A DNA stretch of 64,000 bases from contig CM029374.1 of assembly GCA_017165825.1 (NCBI GenBank), forward strand, positions 2,790,397-2,854,396. The letters run 5' to 3'. Source of the stretch: Hepsetus odoe. Taxonomy: Eukaryota; Chordata; Actinopteri; Characiformes; Hepsetidae. The notes under the pieces were generated by a model. It searched no databases and was not told where the DNA came from. It saw only the letters and a program-made list of their open reading frames with translations. Numbering within the stretch: the stretch's first letter is position 1; each line of letters opens with the position of its first letter. Shown here in pieces: positions 49,706 through 60,015 of the stretch. The translations under genes were made by a program, and so were the position numbers.

Positions 49706-50354
49706 TTGAGTGGAGTGCCTACATCTCCTCCGACTCTGCTGGATCGAACTCATGATCGTGAGCTGATTAGCATAAACTCTATTACACAGCAGTTGATCTG
49801 AATCTCACTGCAGTTAGAAGACTTATTTAGGCACTAAATGATCCATTTAAAGATGGTAAGTGCAACAAATTTTAATACAGCTTCCCACTTGCAGCAGTGT
49901 TATCAGTATTATCATTATATTGTTTGACTAAAATTTTTTTTTTTTTTTTGTCCCAGCTTTCAAGTTTTCGACAGGGCGCATTGGAGACCAGGTGTTTTAA
50001 GGTCTCAAGACCCCAGACTCATGAATGGAAAAGCTGCTATTAGTTGGATTGCCCTGCAGAGAGAGAAAGAGAGAGAGCGGCGCCATGCAGTGTGACAGAT
50101 TACTCCATCTTCCACTGCGGATGAGGGGAATAAAAGAAGCATAAATAGAGGAATCGAGGAGAAGGATAGGATGGTCTCCCCTCATTAGGTCAGTCCGCAG
50201 GTAACCTTGGTCATAACGATCACTGAACATACTAACATACCTCAGGATCTACAGTTGTGTTTCCCGGGAAACGGGTGTTTGTCGGCAGGTAGCAATCTGA
50301 TGGGAAAGGTATTTTTTATTTTTAACATGAGTTTTATGTTTATATTTTAAAAGA

Positions 50355-51195
50355 TACAAGGTTCCAGGTAAAGGGCTTCCAAGCACTTATCGTTCAGCAT
50401 CAGCAGTAAACGAATCAGCTGATCATCTGGAATAATCTGCATCTGTTTCTTCACTGCTTCATGTCTTGATGCTTTGTTCTGCTTGAAGGTTCAGATGTAG
50501 ATCACTGTGCGGATTAACCAACACAAAACAAACAAACTGCTCAGGTTCAGAGACAGAAAATGAGACAACAACACTGTCCTTCTGGAAGATCTGGAGAACT
50601 GCTCAGGTACAGAGACTGGACTGAAAATGAGAGAACAACACTGTCCTTCAGGAAGATCTGGAGAACTGCTCAGGTACAGAGACTGGACTGAAAATGAAAG
50701 ACAACAACACTGTCCTTCAGGAAGATCTGGAGAACTGCTCAGGTACAGAGACTGGACTGAAAATGAGAGACAACAACACTGTCCTTCAGGAAGATCGGAC
50801 AACCCGCAATCTTCTGATCCAGGGCCAACTCCCTAACCACTAGGACACCGATGCGGGGCCAACTCCCTAAACACTAGGCCCCGCATCGGTAGATTGTGGG
50901 TTTGATTCCCTCACTAATTGGTTGCCCCGAGGTACCCTTGAGCAAGGTACCGTCCCCGTCACTGCTACCCGGGCGCTTTCAACAGCTGCTCCCTGCTGCA
51001 CGTGTGTGTGTGGGTGAAATGCAGAGGTTGAATTTCGTTGTTGCTGAGTTTCACAATGGCGAGGGTTGTCGCTTACACTTTCTTTCTTCTGGAGAACTGG
51101 TCAGGTACAGAGACTGGACTGAAAATGAGAGACAAAAACATTGTCCTACAGGAAGATCTGGAGAACCTCAACATTGAAAATACAAAAAAGTGAAT
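50355..51195 (+). repeat. same module, about five 69-bp repeats, split by SINEs
   Basis: Same leader (50380-50535), then four units to 50795, a SINE insertion (50797-51085), one more unit (51088-51165) and the same end, AACATTGAAAATACAAAAAA. Confidence 0.8.
50797..51085 (+). repeat. rearranged SINE A pair with inverted heads
   Basis: An inverted SINE head (50797-50846) meets a second head that folds back (14-bp arms at 50847-50860 and 50877-50890) and then a plus-strand body to the TTACACTTTC tail. It interrupts an array of 69-bp repeats. Confidence 0.75.
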
Positions 51196-52240
51196 CTTTG
51201 AAGTGAAAGTCCACAGTCATGAACTACAAGAAAGTATTTTGGTTTAAATATAAAAAAGCTTTTAGTTAAAAGAACTTTACAAGTAATTGTATGTTTTCAT
51301 AAAAGAAAAACACACCTAAATTACAACAAACACTTGTTGCAACTGTGTGTGTGTGTGTGTGTATACATCAGTGCTCCTCTCTTTCCCTTATCACTCATGG
51401 GCGTGAAGTGTGTGTGACTGGTCTGAGCACCAGCTGATGGTGTAAAAACTCCCTACTTAACAGCACATCTGTACAGCATTAGTGAACAACAGCTACATCC
51501 CAGTCCTGTCTGCATACACACACACATATAACAGCACCTTGCTGGATTACATGCCTTCACGCTTGAGTGTATTTAACAGTGAACATTTAAGCGAGGCTCA
51601 CTTTTATATAATGTCTACTCATTTAAAACATCAACAGGATTACTGCTAATTTTACTTTCTGTGACTTTCGGATCAGGTCCAAATTAAGGGAAAATGAAAG
51701 GAAACTATTCTAGAATTATTTTTTGGAGAAATCCAAGAACTCCACATCATGTACACACGTTTGGGGTGAAAACCTTAACAATCAGAGAAGTCTTCCATTA
51801 AAGCACAGTCACTGAGCCCATTACTCTGACAATGGGACTGCTTAAATTTTTAAGTTGTCGCAAACGTTTTCCCACTCTAATGAAGACCATATTAACATTT
51901 CTGTGCAAATGTCTCAAGCCACCTATCATTTCTTTATATTTTGCTTCTTGGATTTGGTGTAGTTGGTATTTGTCTAGGAGTACACTGACTCATGCCCAGG
52001 CTCAGTTTTATTTACACTCCTCTGCACTGTTTCCGAGCAGTGTGGATTTTAACCACAGGAAGTAACCCCTGAGCCTCTTACCTGGCACCATCAGGATGAG
52101 TGAAGTTAACAAGTTGCAACTCTGCAGGGCTTTCGATGGCTATGTGAGAGCCAGTATGACGTATTAGCACTTACTCACAGCCTTGTCTAGTTTTAATGAA
52201 ACCTTTTGGTGAAACGACTACCAAATGCAAGCAGCAGCAG

Positions 52241-52370
52241 TGTTTTTCAGTCCCAGCCCTGGAGAAGCACTGCCCTGCACGAACCCTGTCCCAACACACC
52301 TGATCCAGTGGGTCACCTTCAAGCTTTACAGCTGGATCAGGCGTGTTGATGGCAGAATATACCTGAGTGT
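52241..52370. repeat. hairpin-containing dispersed repeat
   Basis: CAACACACCTGATCCAG (52292-52308) pairs with CTGGATCAGGCGTGTTG (52332-52348), one mismatch. The sequence resembles a common non-autonomous fish repeat; family not assigned. Confidence 0.5.
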
Positions 52371-53619
52371 GTTTTCCCTGCACCCTTCTCTCTTGTAGCT
52401 CTACATGGCTGACTGACTAATCTGTTGATGAGTTTGTATTCGGTCAATTTCTGATCCGTTTCTGATATGCTTGGACGGTGGATCACTGTTCCCCCTAACA
52501 GTGACACTAATGTGTGTGAGGTGTCAGTCACTGCTGGTCCACCCAAATAATTGTATTTTTCCAGCAGTGGACTAATGATGTCAGTTCTGATAAACTGCCT
52601 CAACAGGTGGTCTGTTATCTCTGACTGTACGCCAACGTAATGATCCTATTAGACCTGCGGAGTTCAAACACTGGACAAGTGAAGGACAATGGGGTCTAAT
52701 TAAGTGGACAGTGGGTGTGTATATGCATTTACCTGGAATAGATTACCTGTTCTCCTTCAGGAATGTGCTGGCACTATGTTGCTTAGCAATTGTTTCTTCA
52801 CAATGTAAGGAAGCAGATGGACAGTAATTGTGAGGAAACAGCCTCCTGAACTCCAGAAAGCCTCAAGCTCTCTGAAATCAAACCAAAAACGCAGAATTTG
52901 GTTAATTGTGCCCTCCTGAACACATTACACTCATAACCTAATTTGGCTCAGACCACTTATTTTTCAGCAGACGCTCTCATCCCAGCATGGTACACAGCTC
53001 TCAAATGCTGATGATGTTTTGGAAATGAGGTTTTCATCTAATTACAAACAGATTGTCCACTTGAAATCTGAAGTGAAACAACTCCCTATCCAGTGCAGGC
53101 TCAGCGTGACCTCTAGTGGCTGAAATCAGTACAATAAATTATATTAACAACCCTTATCAGCACGGGTTGTGGCCTTTCAGCAAAATCTTGATACTCCAAG
53201 CACTGATAATATCAAGCTGATGATATCTGTGTTAACATTTCACCACGCTCCTCCCTGAAACTGGTTCAAGGGTATAATCCTAGACATATTTTTTTCTTCT
53301 CTGAGGTCCACCTGAAGGTCAAAGGTCAGTCTTTCATACGCTGAAAGGTATGGCTTTAATGCTGATATATGGTCAGAGATTTTGGTTCTGATTGGCTTCA
53401 TTCAAGAAGCAGTCCAGACTGAAACTCCTTCAAATGGGATGGGATGAAAAGTAAAATATGGCATTGTTTGTCAATTGCGATATGTAATTACTTTCTATTT
53501 ACTAGTATTACACATATTGGGAAAACATATGATGTGTTTCAACTTTTGCACATGCCACATTTATGTTTTCATTTCCTTTCCTTTCTGTGTGAAGTGTCTA
53601 TCTATGTTCTTCCTGTATC

Positions 53620-54345
53620 GCTGTGGGCTTCCAATCTGGATTGCTTCCACAGTCCAAAAACATGCACATCAGGTGGACTGGAGATACTAAATTGTCCCCG
53701 AGATTTGACCGTACAGACAGATTTATGAAAAACCCTTTCTATCTGTGTTCTCAACCTTCTGATTTATTTGTGAACGAATGTAACTGGGCTTCCAGGAGCA
53801 AAGATCTTGAAATGGTTAAGCTGAAACACAGATATACAGAAAATCAGTTTCCTGATCTTTCAAAAATAAGGTGCCTAAGGCCTTTACACACGTCTGTATT
53901 TAAAGTGAACCATCACTTCTTGAAACTGATGTGCTGGAAGCAGGGGGAGGGCCAGAGAAGTGAATATCTCCGTATTACACTAAAAGGAAGAAGCAGGTGG
54001 AGGTGGTGTGATGCTCTGGGCAAAGATCTGCTGGGAAACATTGAGTCCAGGCATTATAAATTTGAAACCACCTCTCTGAACATGGTTGCAGACCAAGAAC
54101 ATCCCTTCACAGCAGTAATTTTTAAAACATCTGTGGTCTCTTTCAGCAGGATAATGCTTCTTGACAAACTGGAAAACCTGCCCTCAGATCTCAGTCTGAT
54201 CTGTTCTGTGGGAACATCTGTGTGTACCAACTAGTCAGATCCAGCACTCAACTTACGGGACTTAAAAGATCTGCTGTTTACTTCTTGGTGCCACAGCACA
54301 TCTTCAGAGGTCTTGTGGGTTCCACACCTGCATAGATGTGTCAGT
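53620..54345 (+). mobile_element. decayed Tc1-like transposon upstream of nkl
   Basis: Transposase-derived segments are still recognisable: GGTGGTGTGATGCTCTGGGC, TCTTTCAGCAGGATAATGC, AACTTACGGGACTTAAAAGA and CTTCAGAGGTCTTGTGGGTT. They follow the order of the same Tc1-like family seen at 1009-1510. The first 100 bp (CAGTCCAAAAACATGCACAT) is another common fish repeat. A 203-codon open frame crosses it but is not the transposase frame. Confidence 0.65.
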
Positions 54346-54462
54346 GGTGCTTCACACACAACACGCAACCGTTAATAGTGCTACTCGAGAGTATTTCAGC
54401 ACTCACCAAAGTGAAGAATGTGCATGGTGTGAGAGGCTGTGTCTTTTTTTTTCCCCCCACAT

Positions 54463-54550
54463 ATAAAAATGCTGCATTTCACAAACGAGAGACATTGGCG
54501 CCATCAGTTCTACAGAAACTCGTTTTCTTAACTTTCAAAGGGAAACAAAA
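54463..54550 (+). promoter_or_regulatory. nkl core promoter and leader
   Basis: TATAAAAA at 54463-54470 sits 88 bp upstream of the ATG, which places a start near 54493 and a 5' UTR of about 60 nt. Two GAAA-type half sites on the reverse strand (GTTTTC and CTTTC in 54522-54537) and GGGAAAC just before the ATG resemble interferon-response half sites but do not form a clear consensus. Confidence 0.45.
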
Positions 54551-54593
54551 ATGTCAGCCGTCTTTCAGCTTGGATTTTTGCTACTCTATTCAG
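54551..54593 (+). CDS. nkl: nkl coding exon 1 (signal peptide)
   Basis: MSAVFQLGFLLLYS plus one base; context AAAAATG (A at -3), donor TTCAG|GTGAGA. Confidence 0.82.
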
Positions 54594-55560
54594 GTGAGAT
54601 ACAGGCAAATAGAATACTGCAACGTTATAAAGTGATTTGAATATGTTTATGTTTATTATGTTTGTGAGTTTAATGAAATGTTTTAAAGGCCAGATTGATT
54701 TACAAAAAAAAAAAAAAAAAAAAAGGTAAAAATAATTGTCCTATAACAGCAGGTGCAATTAAAAGTGATTGGTTTTTTTTGTGAAGATAAAATATGAATG
54801 TGCTTCTCTGGTTAGTGATCGCTCAGAGTGGACTGACTGGCAGCAGCTTAGTCTACATGACTGATGCCCACGACCTCAACTTGCAGGTAATTGAACAGTA
54901 GTGCAGATAGGAAAGATAATCTGCCTGGGTTGAAATCAACCTTGTATTAACGTCACAGGAGAAGGAAAAAACTTTGGTTTAATTTAAGTCAAAGGAAACT
55001 TTTTTTTTTTTGAGACACTTTGGACCATTTTTGTTAACCTGTTTGGTGAAATTTTGCAGATTAAAAGGTATCGCTTCAAAGAAATACTTTTTAACACTCA
55101 GTATTTATTAAACCTAAAACAGTTTAGCTTGGGGATGGATAACTGTCTGATCACACCACTGAGCTGAAATTCTTAGACACAAAAACTAATCAATGACCTT
55201 TAATCTGTTCCACACAGACGCAGGAGACTCGTTTTCGCCTCTGTACTGTTTGCAGGTTGGTCACCAGGAAGGTCCTGCAAACAATCAAAGGTTCACTTTC
55301 TAAGGTGATGACAAACGCAACACTTTACGCACCACCTGCACAACACAATCAGCTTTCTTGCTTTCTTTAAGGTGATTATTTTTTCTTTTTCTTTGCAGGA
55401 CAAAATAAACACAGCCCTTGGTGGCATATGCAGGAAGGTGATATTAAAAAGACTCTGCCAAAACTTGATTAACAAGTACAAAATAAAACTGATCGATGCA
55501 ATCTCTCAAAGAAAAAACCCAAGAGCTGTATGCGTTACGCTGAGACTTTGCCGGTCTTAA
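54551..55560 (+). CDS. nkl: NK-lysin (granulysin-like antimicrobial saposin), 4 exons
   Basis: Predicted secreted membrane-disrupting effector of cytotoxic lymphocytes. Exons 54551-54593, 54816-54886, 55218-55304 and 55399-55560 have GT/AG borders and join in phase (363 nt, 120 residues). Residues 1-19 form a hydrophobic signal peptide (FQLGFLLLYSVIAQS); a short pro-segment follows; residues 46-120 are a saposin-B domain with cysteines 47, 50, 78, 87, 112 and 118, which by family pattern pair 47-118, 50-112 and 78-87. The KYKIKLIDAI and AVCVTLRLC segments are typical of NK-lysin helices 4-5. The domain has 18 Lys/Arg and only 2 Asp/Glu. A broken paralogue lies about 2 kb downstream. A surfactant-B or prosaposin origin is less likely because there is a single domain and high basic charge. 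Confidence 0.88.
54816..54886 (+). CDS. nkl: nkl coding exon 2 (signal end and pro-segment)
   Basis: 71 nt, phase 1 in and phase 0 out, encoding (V)IAQSGLTGSSLVYMTDAHD then LNLQ. Acceptor TGGTTAG|TG, donor TTGCAG|GTAATT. Confidence 0.78.
55218..55304 (+). CDS. nkl: nkl coding exon 3 (saposin helix 1)
   Basis: 29 codons in phase 0, with the CTVC motif (Cys 47 and 50) then RLVTRKVLQTIKGSLSK. Acceptor CACACAG|ACG, donor TCTAAG|GTGATG. Confidence 0.85.
55399..55560 (+). CDS. nkl: nkl terminal coding exon 4
   Basis: 53 codons plus TAA with Cys 78, 87, 112 and 118; includes GGICRKVILKRLC and NKYKIKLIDAI. Acceptor CTTTGCAG|GAC. Confidence 0.9.
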   Translation, partial: DKINTALGGICRKVILKRLCQNLINKYKIKLIDAISQRKNPRAVCVTLRLCRS

Positions 55561-55599
55561 ATAGTTTTTAATTCCAACAAAGCTTCCTTGCGAATGTGC

Positions 55600-56240
55600 T
55601 TGAGGTTTCTGAGTACTTTTCACTTTTACTTCCTACTTTTGAACCCAAATATCTGCAATTTTTACTCTGCTGTTTTAGGTTTAATGCATTTGAGGGGAAA
55701 TCTCCATTATTTTTTATTTTCCATCACTTTTCCAACATCATGTTTCAGTATAAATGGACAAAGACTCTTGAGTGTCCATCGGTGCAGGACAGAGTGAAGG
55801 AGCTGTGAGAGAGAGGACAGGGAGAGTGGACGGTGGAGTTCAGGGTGTGTTGAGTGTGTGTCCGTGATGGAGAACTAGTAGAGACGGTGATGAAAGTGAA
55901 GCGGTGAAGTTCATGTGGATTATTTTCAGTAGATTGTTTTTATTGGAGTTGAAGTTCGAGGCTTTAATAGTCTTTAATTCTATTAATATGGAGTGAGATT
56001 CAGTTCACTTTCAGCACAGACAGACGCTCCAGATGTCCTTCAGAGGAGACACGTCTCACTTTACACTCTCAGTACACTCCTGTACTTTTACTTTACACTC
56101 TCAGTACATTCCTCTACTTTTCTTTATTCTTTATACACTTTATAAAATTGCGTATTTTCGAGCCTGTTCTTTATAAGTAATCAAGTTATGTGAGCACTTC
56201 TACTTTTACAAGTCTTTTTTTTTTTTACTCAAGTATCAGA
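55600..56240 (-). repeat. inverted copy of the 32-bp-repeat element
   Basis: Reverse-complement copy of 3770-4610, containing only two or three of the 32-bp units (56060-56125). It starts about 40 bp after the nkl stop codon, so it probably supplies the nkl 3' UTR. Confidence 0.75.
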
Positions 56241-56453
56241 TATCAGAATGTATATACTTTGTCAACCCTGTCCTTAAATAAAAAACAAAAAACAAATAAA
56301 TAAAAAATTGTGATCTTCCATGTCAGGACTGCAAAATGTGTCTGTTTACTGGTTTGCTGGTGATGCTGAACGCTGAGTGGTTTGCTTTTCATCACTTGGC
56401 CTTGCACTTTAGCCCAGTTCTTTAGAACAGCAGACAGGGAATGTGAAATTGAA

Positions 56454-56707
56454 AAGTGAAAGTGACTACCCTCATCATTGTGAAACGCAGCCCAGCAAAA
56501 CACGAAATTTAACTTCTGCGTTTCACCCGTACACACATGTGCAGCAGGGGGCAGATTTTGAAAGTGCCCAGGGAGCAGTGAGGGGGACGGTACCTTGCTC
56601 AAGGGTAACCTCAAGGGTAAGGGTAATCTACTGGTGAGGGAATCGAACCCAAAATCTTCCGATCCGGGGCAACTCCCCCAACTCCCTAACCAGGCCACCG
56701 CTGCCCT
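56454..56707 (-). repeat. tRNA-derived SINE (family A)
   Basis: Minus copy, tail AAAGTGAAAGTGAC to head GGGCAGCGGTGGCC; abuts the LINE remnant that follows. Confidence 0.82.
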
Positions 56708-56709
56708 CA

Positions 56710-57345
56710 GGGAAGGACATAAGAAAGAAAAGGCTCAGACGTCAAAGGTGGAGGAGTTTAAATACTCAGGATCAACAGTTCAGAGTAATGGCGAGTGTGG
56801 AAGAGAGGTGAAGAAGAGAGTGCAGGCAGATTGGAATGGGTGGAGAAGAGTGGCTGGAGTGATCTGTGACAGATGGGTACCAGCTAGAGTAAAAGGAAGG
56901 TTTACAGGACAGTAGTGAGACCAGCTATGTTGTACGGGTTGGAGACGGTGGCACTGATAAAAAGACAGGAGGCGGAAATGAAGGTGTCGGAGTTAAAGAT
57001 GCTGAGGTTCGTGTTGGGTATGACAAGGATGGACAGGATTAAAAATGAGCGTATTAGAGAGACAGCTCAGGTTAGACGTTTTGGAGACAAAGTTAGAGAA
57101 ACAAGGTTTGGCCATGTCCAGAGGAGATACGAGGATTATATCAGTAGGAGGATGTTTAAGATGGAGCTGCCAGGAAAGAGGAGAAGAGGAAGACCAAAGA
57201 GGAGGTTTATGGACGTGGTGAGAGAGGACATGCAGGGGGTCGGTTTGAAGCAGAAAGATGCAGAGGGCCTGAAGAAACGGAGACGGTTGATCCGCTGTGG
57301 CGACCGCTAAACGGGAGCCGCCGAAAGAAAAAGAAGGAGAATCAA
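56710..57345 (+). mobile_element. RTE-like LINE 3' remnant (reverse transcriptase C-terminus)
   Basis: Encodes the end of a non-LTR retrotransposon reverse transcriptase: EEFKYSGSTVQSNGECGREV, RPAMLYGLETVALIKRQEAE, KMLRFVLGMTRMDRI and KRRRGRPKRRFMDVVREDMQ. The frame shifts near 56900, so it is dead. It ends with the GAAAGAAAAAGAAGGAGA tail typical of such elements in fish. RTE-clade assignment is from memory of related fish proteins. Confidence 0.75.
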
Positions 57346-57542
57346 TAAATTTGGACATTGGCTGAAATGTGTATCATGATTAGCTTGGTGTTTCAAAAAC
57401 AAGGAACCTGCATTACAGCTCTGCTGGAATTCCCTCTAAATTCCCCTTACAATAAAAAGTTGCTTTAAAATATACATTTAATTCCATCAGAATAGTATTT
57501 GTCAAATTCTCTCCAAAACAAGAAGGCTGCCTAAAACGGAAA

Positions 57543-58272
57543 GTTTGGTGGGTACTTCACATCGGGCTTCTGTTGGCATGTTCAGGTGAGGCACTGAATC
57601 TTCTGCTTTTTGATGCTCCAAACTGCACCACCATCACCCAACATAAATACTTATATATGTTTCTATATACTGATATTCTCTTCTAAAATCTTTTTAAACA
57701 GTTACCACGCACAGTGAGTCTCAGCTGCAAGACGGGACGGCGAAATTAGATCATAATTTCACAGGAGAGAAAAAAGACCACATGAAGGTATGCTTTATTG
57801 TGGCTTGATTGAAATTGCACTGGGAAAAAATCTATGAAGTTCAACGGCAGAAATTTCGGAGGGAATTCCTTTAAAAAAAACTCTACTTTTTTATTGCTTC
57901 CTCAGAATTCAGACCACATTCTCTTCCTTGGGTGAAAAGAATCTGCAAAAAGGTGGTGGCAGCAGTTGAGGGGATCACTGAGGAAATGATCCAAAAGGTA
58001 ACACTACTATTCTACAGACAGATCTCTCTTAATTAAAAGATTGATCCTTTTTTTTGGTCTTTATTTATACATTTCTCTTTTGTTTGTTCTTGACCTCTTT
58101 TTTTTTTTCTCCCGTACACTGTTGCTTTTTGCAAAACCCTCAAACTGAAATATGCAAGAAAGTGGTTTCAACGAACCCAGAGTACAAAGATAAGCTGCTG
58201 GAAGCCATATTTCCCAACGGAGCTTTTGGCACTTGCTCCCAGATGGAGAAATGTAAGCAAGTTACCCAATGA
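57543..58272 (+). pseudogene. NK-lysin pseudogene, four exon remnants
   Basis: The exon order copies the intact gene about 2 kb upstream. Remnant 1 (57543-57585) has a signal-like HIGLLLACS and donor TTCAG|GTGAGG but no in-frame ATG. Remnant 2 (57702-57787) is open, phase 1 to phase 0. Remnant 3 (about 57906-57997) encodes RICKKVVAAVEGI but its length breaks the frame from either upstream acceptor, and the first saposin Cys is replaced. Remnant 4 (58135-58272) encodes EICKKVV, DKLLEAIF and two late Cys, but the expected acceptor dinucleotide is AA (58133-58134) after a good pyrimidine tract. Lost start, frameshift and lost splice site together indicate a pseudogene. Expression from another start and splice pattern cannot be excluded. 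Confidence 0.65.
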
Positions 58273-59210
58273 ACTCCAGGACCATTTATAATTTGATCAC
58301 ATCATTCTGTAATTTCATGGAAAATGTTCTGTATCTGTAAAGAATTCCTGTAAACGAATGGCAGAATTACTGCGGAAATCCACTGCATTCCTTATAAACA
58401 GCATAAAACTGGTGCATCCTGGGAGATCCAGAATTATTGCATTAAATAATGTTATACTTGTACGTTTATGATTATCTGTTTTGATTTGTGTGGTAAATGC
58501 TGATGTTCAGTTCACTAAAGTACTGTAAGTGTGCAATATGAGCACTGTAAATACAGTAAAGTACTCAGTATAATACAAGGAGTAATAGAGATAAAAAGTA
58601 CTTCAGGTATATTACACAAGTGTATAACACTATGAATATCATGAAAAAAACACTAAATTGCTTTCAAATTATAATAAAATGAGTACTGTAAATAATTAAG
58701 TATCAGAATGAGGGGCAATTACTTTTGCATACTGGTGAAACAACTGCTGAGGGGTCCTTCAATAAATTACAAAATGATTTGAAAACTCTGTATCTTGTTT
58801 TTTTTTTTCTTATGTATTATACTGCTTTTTTTTTTTTTTTTGAACAAACAGTTTAGTGTTATAAATAAATAGAAAGAAAGGACAGAAACACCACAAGAGG
58901 GTCAATACTTTTTCACAGAACAGGACAACAGAGACAGGAAGCTTGTTATGAATGAAAAATTAGCCGAGCTGTAAAAGCTGCTGCAGAGTGGATCTACTGA
59001 AAGCAGATTTTGGAAACAAAAATCCAATTTTACTTTCAAAAGCAAATTCAGAAGAAAGATTTTTAAAAAAATAAATAAATAAAAAAGAAGAAAAATAAAT
59101 TTTTATGCAGGACTTTTGGCGAACCATCAAAATGATGTAAAATGACATAGAACCTTTACAGGAAGGTTCTTTACACATTTAAAGCATTGGTTCTCAAGGG
59201 CTGTGTTCTA

Positions 59211-59310
59211 GTGGCAGACCTTCCAATGGACCAAGAGCTTGCAGGTTCAAACCCTTCCAACAGTACTACCACCATTGGGTTCCTGAGCAAGACCCTTAAT
59301 CCCAAGTTAC
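59211..59310 (+). repeat. partial SINE (family B)
   Basis: CAATGGACCAAGAGCTTGCA, B-box-like GGTTCAAACCC, CCTGAGCAAGACCCTTAATC. The 3' half is missing. Confidence 0.6.
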
Positions 59311-59357
59311 ATATTCCTCTTGTCTTTATATTTTGCAGGGAATCACTGTGTTGTTGT

Positions 59358-59613
59358 CCATCCATCCATCCATCCATTATCTGCCGCTTGTCCCAAATGG
59401 GGTCGCGGGGGAGTGCTGGTGTCCAACCCAGCGCACACAGGGCGAGGACGGGGGACGCACCCTGGACAGGTCGCCACCCCATCGCAGGGAGGAGCGGGAC
59501 GGAGACGGCACCTTGCTCAAGGGTACCTCAGGGCAACCTATTGGGAAGGGGTTCGAACCCCCGATCCTCCGATCATGTGGGCGACGCCCGAACCACTAGG
59601 CCACCACTGCCCC
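59358..59613 (-). repeat. composite SINE: tRNA head plus CCATCC-type body
   Basis: Minus copy: GGGGCAGTGGTGGCCTAGTG head, GGTTCGAACCCC B box, GAGGTACCCTTGAGCAAGGT, then instead of body A a different body (CTCCTCCCTGCGATGGGGTG, GCGTCCCCCGTCCTCGCCCT) ending in (ATGG)n. Confidence 0.8.
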
Positions 59614-59714
59614 TCTGTGTTGTTGTGAAAATACTATTTTATTCCTGTTAAACTGCTTTATCCTGGGTATACTGAGATTAAATGAAAGAAATGAAAGCAA
59701 ACGTTTAGTGCTCC

Positions 59715-60015
59715 TCCTGCAAAATCCCTCAAGGCTCTAGACAGTGGGGTTCCAACGACTTAGCGCTCAGCATCAGCAGTAAACTGATCACCTGATCATC
59801 TGAAATCATCTGCACCCGTTTCTTCACTGCTTCATGTTTTAAATTAGAGGTTTTGTTCTGCTTGAAGGTTCAGATGTAGATCACTGTGTGGATTAACCAA
59901 CACAAAACTATCAAACTGCTCAGGTACAGAGACTGGACTGAAAATGAGAGACAACAACACTGTCCTTCAGGAAGATCTGGAGAACGGTTTAACTATACAT
60001 TAAAAAAAATATAAA
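59715..60015 (+). repeat. same module with a single 69-bp unit
   Basis: Leader from about 59730 (TCAGCATCAGCAGTAAACTG), one unit CAGGTACAGAGACTGGACTG at 59921, then GGAGAACGGTT and an AT-rich end. It shows the ground state of the module. Confidence 0.78.

Larger units (their letters stand above)
49706..53619. other. intergenic region between stac and nkl
   Basis: No coding exon recognised. Contains the 69-bp-repeat module with its SINE insertion, a TG microsatellite (51344-51362), the hairpin repeat (52241-52370) and a likely further dispersed repeat at about 52480-52735 (family not assigned). Confidence 0.7.

Noticed and set aside
50491..50802. minus-strand frame with repeated LPEGQCCCLSFSVQSLYL units
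   Set aside because: The periodic peptide is only the 69-bp DNA repeat read in frame; the flanking sequence is not coding and two other copies of the module lack the same frame.
53623..54234. 203-codon open frame upstream of nkl
   Set aside because: Crosses two different repeats (a common fish repeat and a decayed Tc1-like element) and is not in the transposase frame.
57702..57787. second NK-lysin as an intact functional gene
   Set aside because: Lost start, frame break in exon 3 and lost acceptor before the last exon; no alternative splice sites that rescue all three were seen.
59187..59651. 154-codon open frame
   Set aside because: Translation of the composite SINE and a partial second SINE, not a protein gene.
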